A DNA stretch of 5,024 nt from NCBI GenBank assembly GCA_021798395.1, contig JAJZHS010000208.1, positions 1-5,024 on the forward strand, read 5' to 3'. The position numbers were made by a program, and so were the translations under genes. The notes under the pieces were generated by a model. It had not been told where the DNA came from. It ran no database searches and saw only the letters and a program-made list of their open reading frames with translations. Shown one piece after another: positions 3,479-5,024 of the stretch. This DNA comes from Pseudomonadota bacterium (lineage in GTDB: Bacteria > Pseudomonadota > Gammaproteobacteria > Burkholderiales > Burkholderiaceae_C). Numbering within the stretch: position 1 is the first letter of the stretch; every line of letters starts with the position of its first letter.

Positions 3479-5024
3479 CGTGGTGCTCCAGTTCGCATCG
3501 GGTCGCCAGGCGCGCGTCCAGGCCGCCAGTTGCTGCGGCGGCATCGGCTGCGCGATGGCGTAGCCCTGGGCGTATTCGCAGCCGGCGCGCAGCAGCGCGC
3601 GCGCCAGTTCGGGCGTCTCGACCCCTTCGGCCATGACGCCCTTGCGCAGCGCCCGGCTCAAGCCGACGATTCCGCGCACCACCTCGGCGTCGGCCGCGTC
3701 GTCGAGCATTCCGCGGACCACCCGCTGGTCGATCTTGACCACGTCGGCCTGCAGCGTGCGCAGCGCGCTGAGCGATCCGTCGCCGTGGCCGAAGTCGTCC
3801 AGCGCCACGCTCACCCCCAGCGCGCGGCACGCACCGATGTTGCGCGCGGCGGCCGCGGCGTCCTCGGCGACGCTGCGTTCGGTCACGTCGAGCACCAGCA
3901 TCCCGGCCGGCACCGACGGGTGGCGCGCCAACGCCGCGCGCAACAGCGGAACGAAATCGGGATGGCGCAGGTGGTACGGCGCGACATTCAGGTTGACCGG
4001 AATGTCCAGCCCCTGCGCGCGCCATTGCTCGATCTGGCCGAGCACCTCGTCGAGCAGCCAGGACGTGAACGCGGCGATCAGCGAATTGCCCTCGATCAGG
4101 TCGAGGAACGCGTCGGGGCGAACCAGCCCGCGCTCGCGGTGGCGCCAGCGCACGAGCGCCTCGGCCCCGCACAGCCTGCCGCTGGGCATGTGCACCTGCG
4201 GCTGGTAGTGCACGACGAAGTCGCCGGCGGCGATCGCCGCGCGGATTTCGTCCAGCCGCTCGCCCAGGCGCTGCACCGCGCGCGCGCGTTCCGCGTCGAA
4301 GCGCCGCCAGGCGTTGCCTCCGGCCGCCCTGGCCTCGCCGACGGCCTGCTCGGCGCACGCCAACAGCTCGTCGGCGTCGGCGGCGTCGTCGGGCTGCACC
4401 GCATAGCCGATCGCCGCGCCCAGTCGCACGTCGACGCCGAGTTCGGCCGTCGTCGCGGTTTCGGCGCAGCACCGGCGCAGCATCTCGGCGCAATCGGCCC
4501 ACGCTGCAGCGTCGCCGCCGCGCCACAGCACCGCGAACGCGTCCTCGCCGCTGCGCGCCAGCAGCGCGCCGGGCGCCAACACCGCGCGCAGCCGGGCCGC
4601 CAGCGTCCACAGCAGCCGCTCGCCGGCCTCGTGCCCCCAGTCGGTGCGCACCCGGCGCAAGGCGTCGACCGCCACCGCGTACACCGCCAGCGCGCCGCCG
4701 GCGCGCCGCGCGCGCGCGATCGCCTGCGCGATGCGGGCGCGAAGCTGCGCACGGTTGGGCAGCCCCGTCCACGCGTCGACCCGGGCCAGGTAGCGCTCGT
4801 CCTCGCGGCGCAGCCGCAACGCGGTGACGTCGGTGAGCAGCGCCAGGTAGCGGTCCGCGCCCCCTCCGGGCAGCGCGCTCAGCGACAGCCAGGCGCCCAC
4901 GGCGGCGCCGTCGCGGCGCCGCGCCCAGACCTCGCCGTGCGCGTGTCCGCGGCGACGCAGCTGGCGCGCCAGGCGCTTGATGGCGCGCCGTTCCTGACGG
5001 TCGGCGCACAGCGACGCGGCGCTG
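3467..5024 (-). CDS. PAS-GGDEF-EAL cyclic di-GMP signalling protein, C-terminal 518 residues (runs off right edge)
   Basis: The frame is open from the window edge (first full codon 5023-5021) to TGA at 3469-3467. A GTG at 4900 could mimic a start, but the residues before it (GEVWARRRDG) belong to the same PAS/PAC segment, which ends in LALLTDVTALR, so the true start lies beyond the window. Numbering visible residues, the GGDEF domain spans about 80-240. It begins DAWTGLPNR (83-91) but has GEDAF (159-163) in place of GGDEF and no RxxD inhibitory site, so cyclase activity is unlikely. The EAL domain spans about 265-505: EAL (288-290), VNLN near 344, LDVTE (378-382), DDFG (409-412), VKID with K430, AEGVET (465-470) and QGY (486-488). 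Nearly all metal and substrate ligands of c-di-GMP phosphodiesterases are kept, but the usual ExTE is DVTE and loop 6 reads DDFGHGDGSL instead of DDFGTGYSSL. Probably a sensor-controlled phosphodiesterase, possibly with altered activity. Confidence 0.93.
   Translation of the reverse strand, partial: SAASLCADRQERRAIKRLARQLRRRGHAHGEVWARRRDGAAVGAWLSLSALPGGGADRYLALLTDVTALRLRREDERYLARVDAWTGLPNRAQLRARIAQAIARARRAGGALAVYAVAVDALRRVRTDWGHEAGERLLWTLAARLRAVLAPGALLARSGEDAFAVLWRGGDAAAWADCAEMLRRCCAETATTAELGVDVRLGAAIGYAVQPDDAADADELLACAEQAVGEARAAGGNAWRRFDAERARAVQRLGERLDEIRAAIAAGDFVVHYQPQVHMPSGRLCGAEALVRWRHRERGLVRPDAFLDLIEGNSLIAAFTSWLLDEVLGQIEQWRAQGLDIPVNLNVAPYHLRHPDFVPLLRAALARHPSVPAGMLVLDVTERSVAEDAAAAARNIGACRALGVSVALDDFGHGDGSLSALRTLQADVVKIDQRVVRGMLDDAADAEVVRGIVGLSRALRKGVMAEGVETPELARALLRAGCEYAQGYAIAQPMPPQQLAAWTRAWRPDANWSTTPAH

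Noticed and set aside
2155..3636. 493-residue open frame on the plus strand overlapping the porin and EAL genes
   Set aside because: It is an Arg-rich frame shadow that runs through the end of one real gene and into another on the opposite strand.
4276..4289. Alternating CG run (and similar ones near 1851-1861 and 4705-4718), possible Z-DNA
   Set aside because: These runs fall inside Ala/Arg codons of real genes and are expected from the base composition.
4900..4900. GTG as the start of a 477-residue GGDEF-EAL protein
   Set aside because: The reading frame continues upstream with a typical PAS segment (GEVWARRRDG) to the window edge, so the GTG is an internal valine codon.
3342..5009. Long 555-residue open frame on the minus strand, out of frame with the EAL gene
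   Set aside because: It is an Arg/Ala/Gly-rich shadow of the PAS-GGDEF-EAL gene, kept open by high GC. It has no recognisable domain and overruns the end of the porin gene.

Overview
The window is GC-rich chromosomal DNA. Gene content points to a betaproteobacterium, probably of the Burkholderiales: a DEAH-box helicase gene (hrpA) divergent from a full-length classical argA, followed by a YggX-type Fe(2+)-trafficking gene. Codons end overwhelmingly in G or C, so several long stop-free frames on the wrong strand are shadows. I see no mobile element, RNA gene, CRISPR array or prophage sequence.

Layout: (1) 1-222, minus: N-terminal 74 codons of hrpA, running off the left edge. (2) 223-317: short divergent intergenic region carrying a GATAAT hexamer inside a small palindrome only a few bases before argA. 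(3) 318-1643, plus: argA, N-acetylglutamate synthase (amino-acid-kinase fold plus GNAT domain). (4) 1673-1948, plus: yggX, 29 bases behind argA and probably co-transcribed. (5) 1949-2194: a 246-base intergenic region, AT-rich in its first half, then holding three successive inverted repeats ahead of the next start codon. (6) 2195-3439, plus: an outer-membrane beta-barrel of the OmpP1/FadL/TodX family with a clear signal peptide. (7) 3440-3466: a 27-base convergent gap nearly filled by a perfect G-quadruplex motif, adjoining a GC hairpin. (8) 3467-5024, minus: the C-terminal 518 residues of a PAS-GGDEF-EAL signalling protein, running off the right edge.

argA commits glutamate to arginine synthesis, and YggX handles labile ferrous iron and protects Fe-S clusters. 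The FadL-type porin brings hydrophobic substrates across the outer membrane. The last protein is predicted to act on cyclic di-GMP, with a degenerate cyclase site and a mostly retained but altered phosphodiesterase site. The genes are individually familiar. The most unusual material is non-coding: the single-nucleotide-loop G4 motif after the porin stop codon, the tandem inverted repeats in the porin leader, and the possible leaderless start of argA. I did not find a convincing wholly new multi-gene system.
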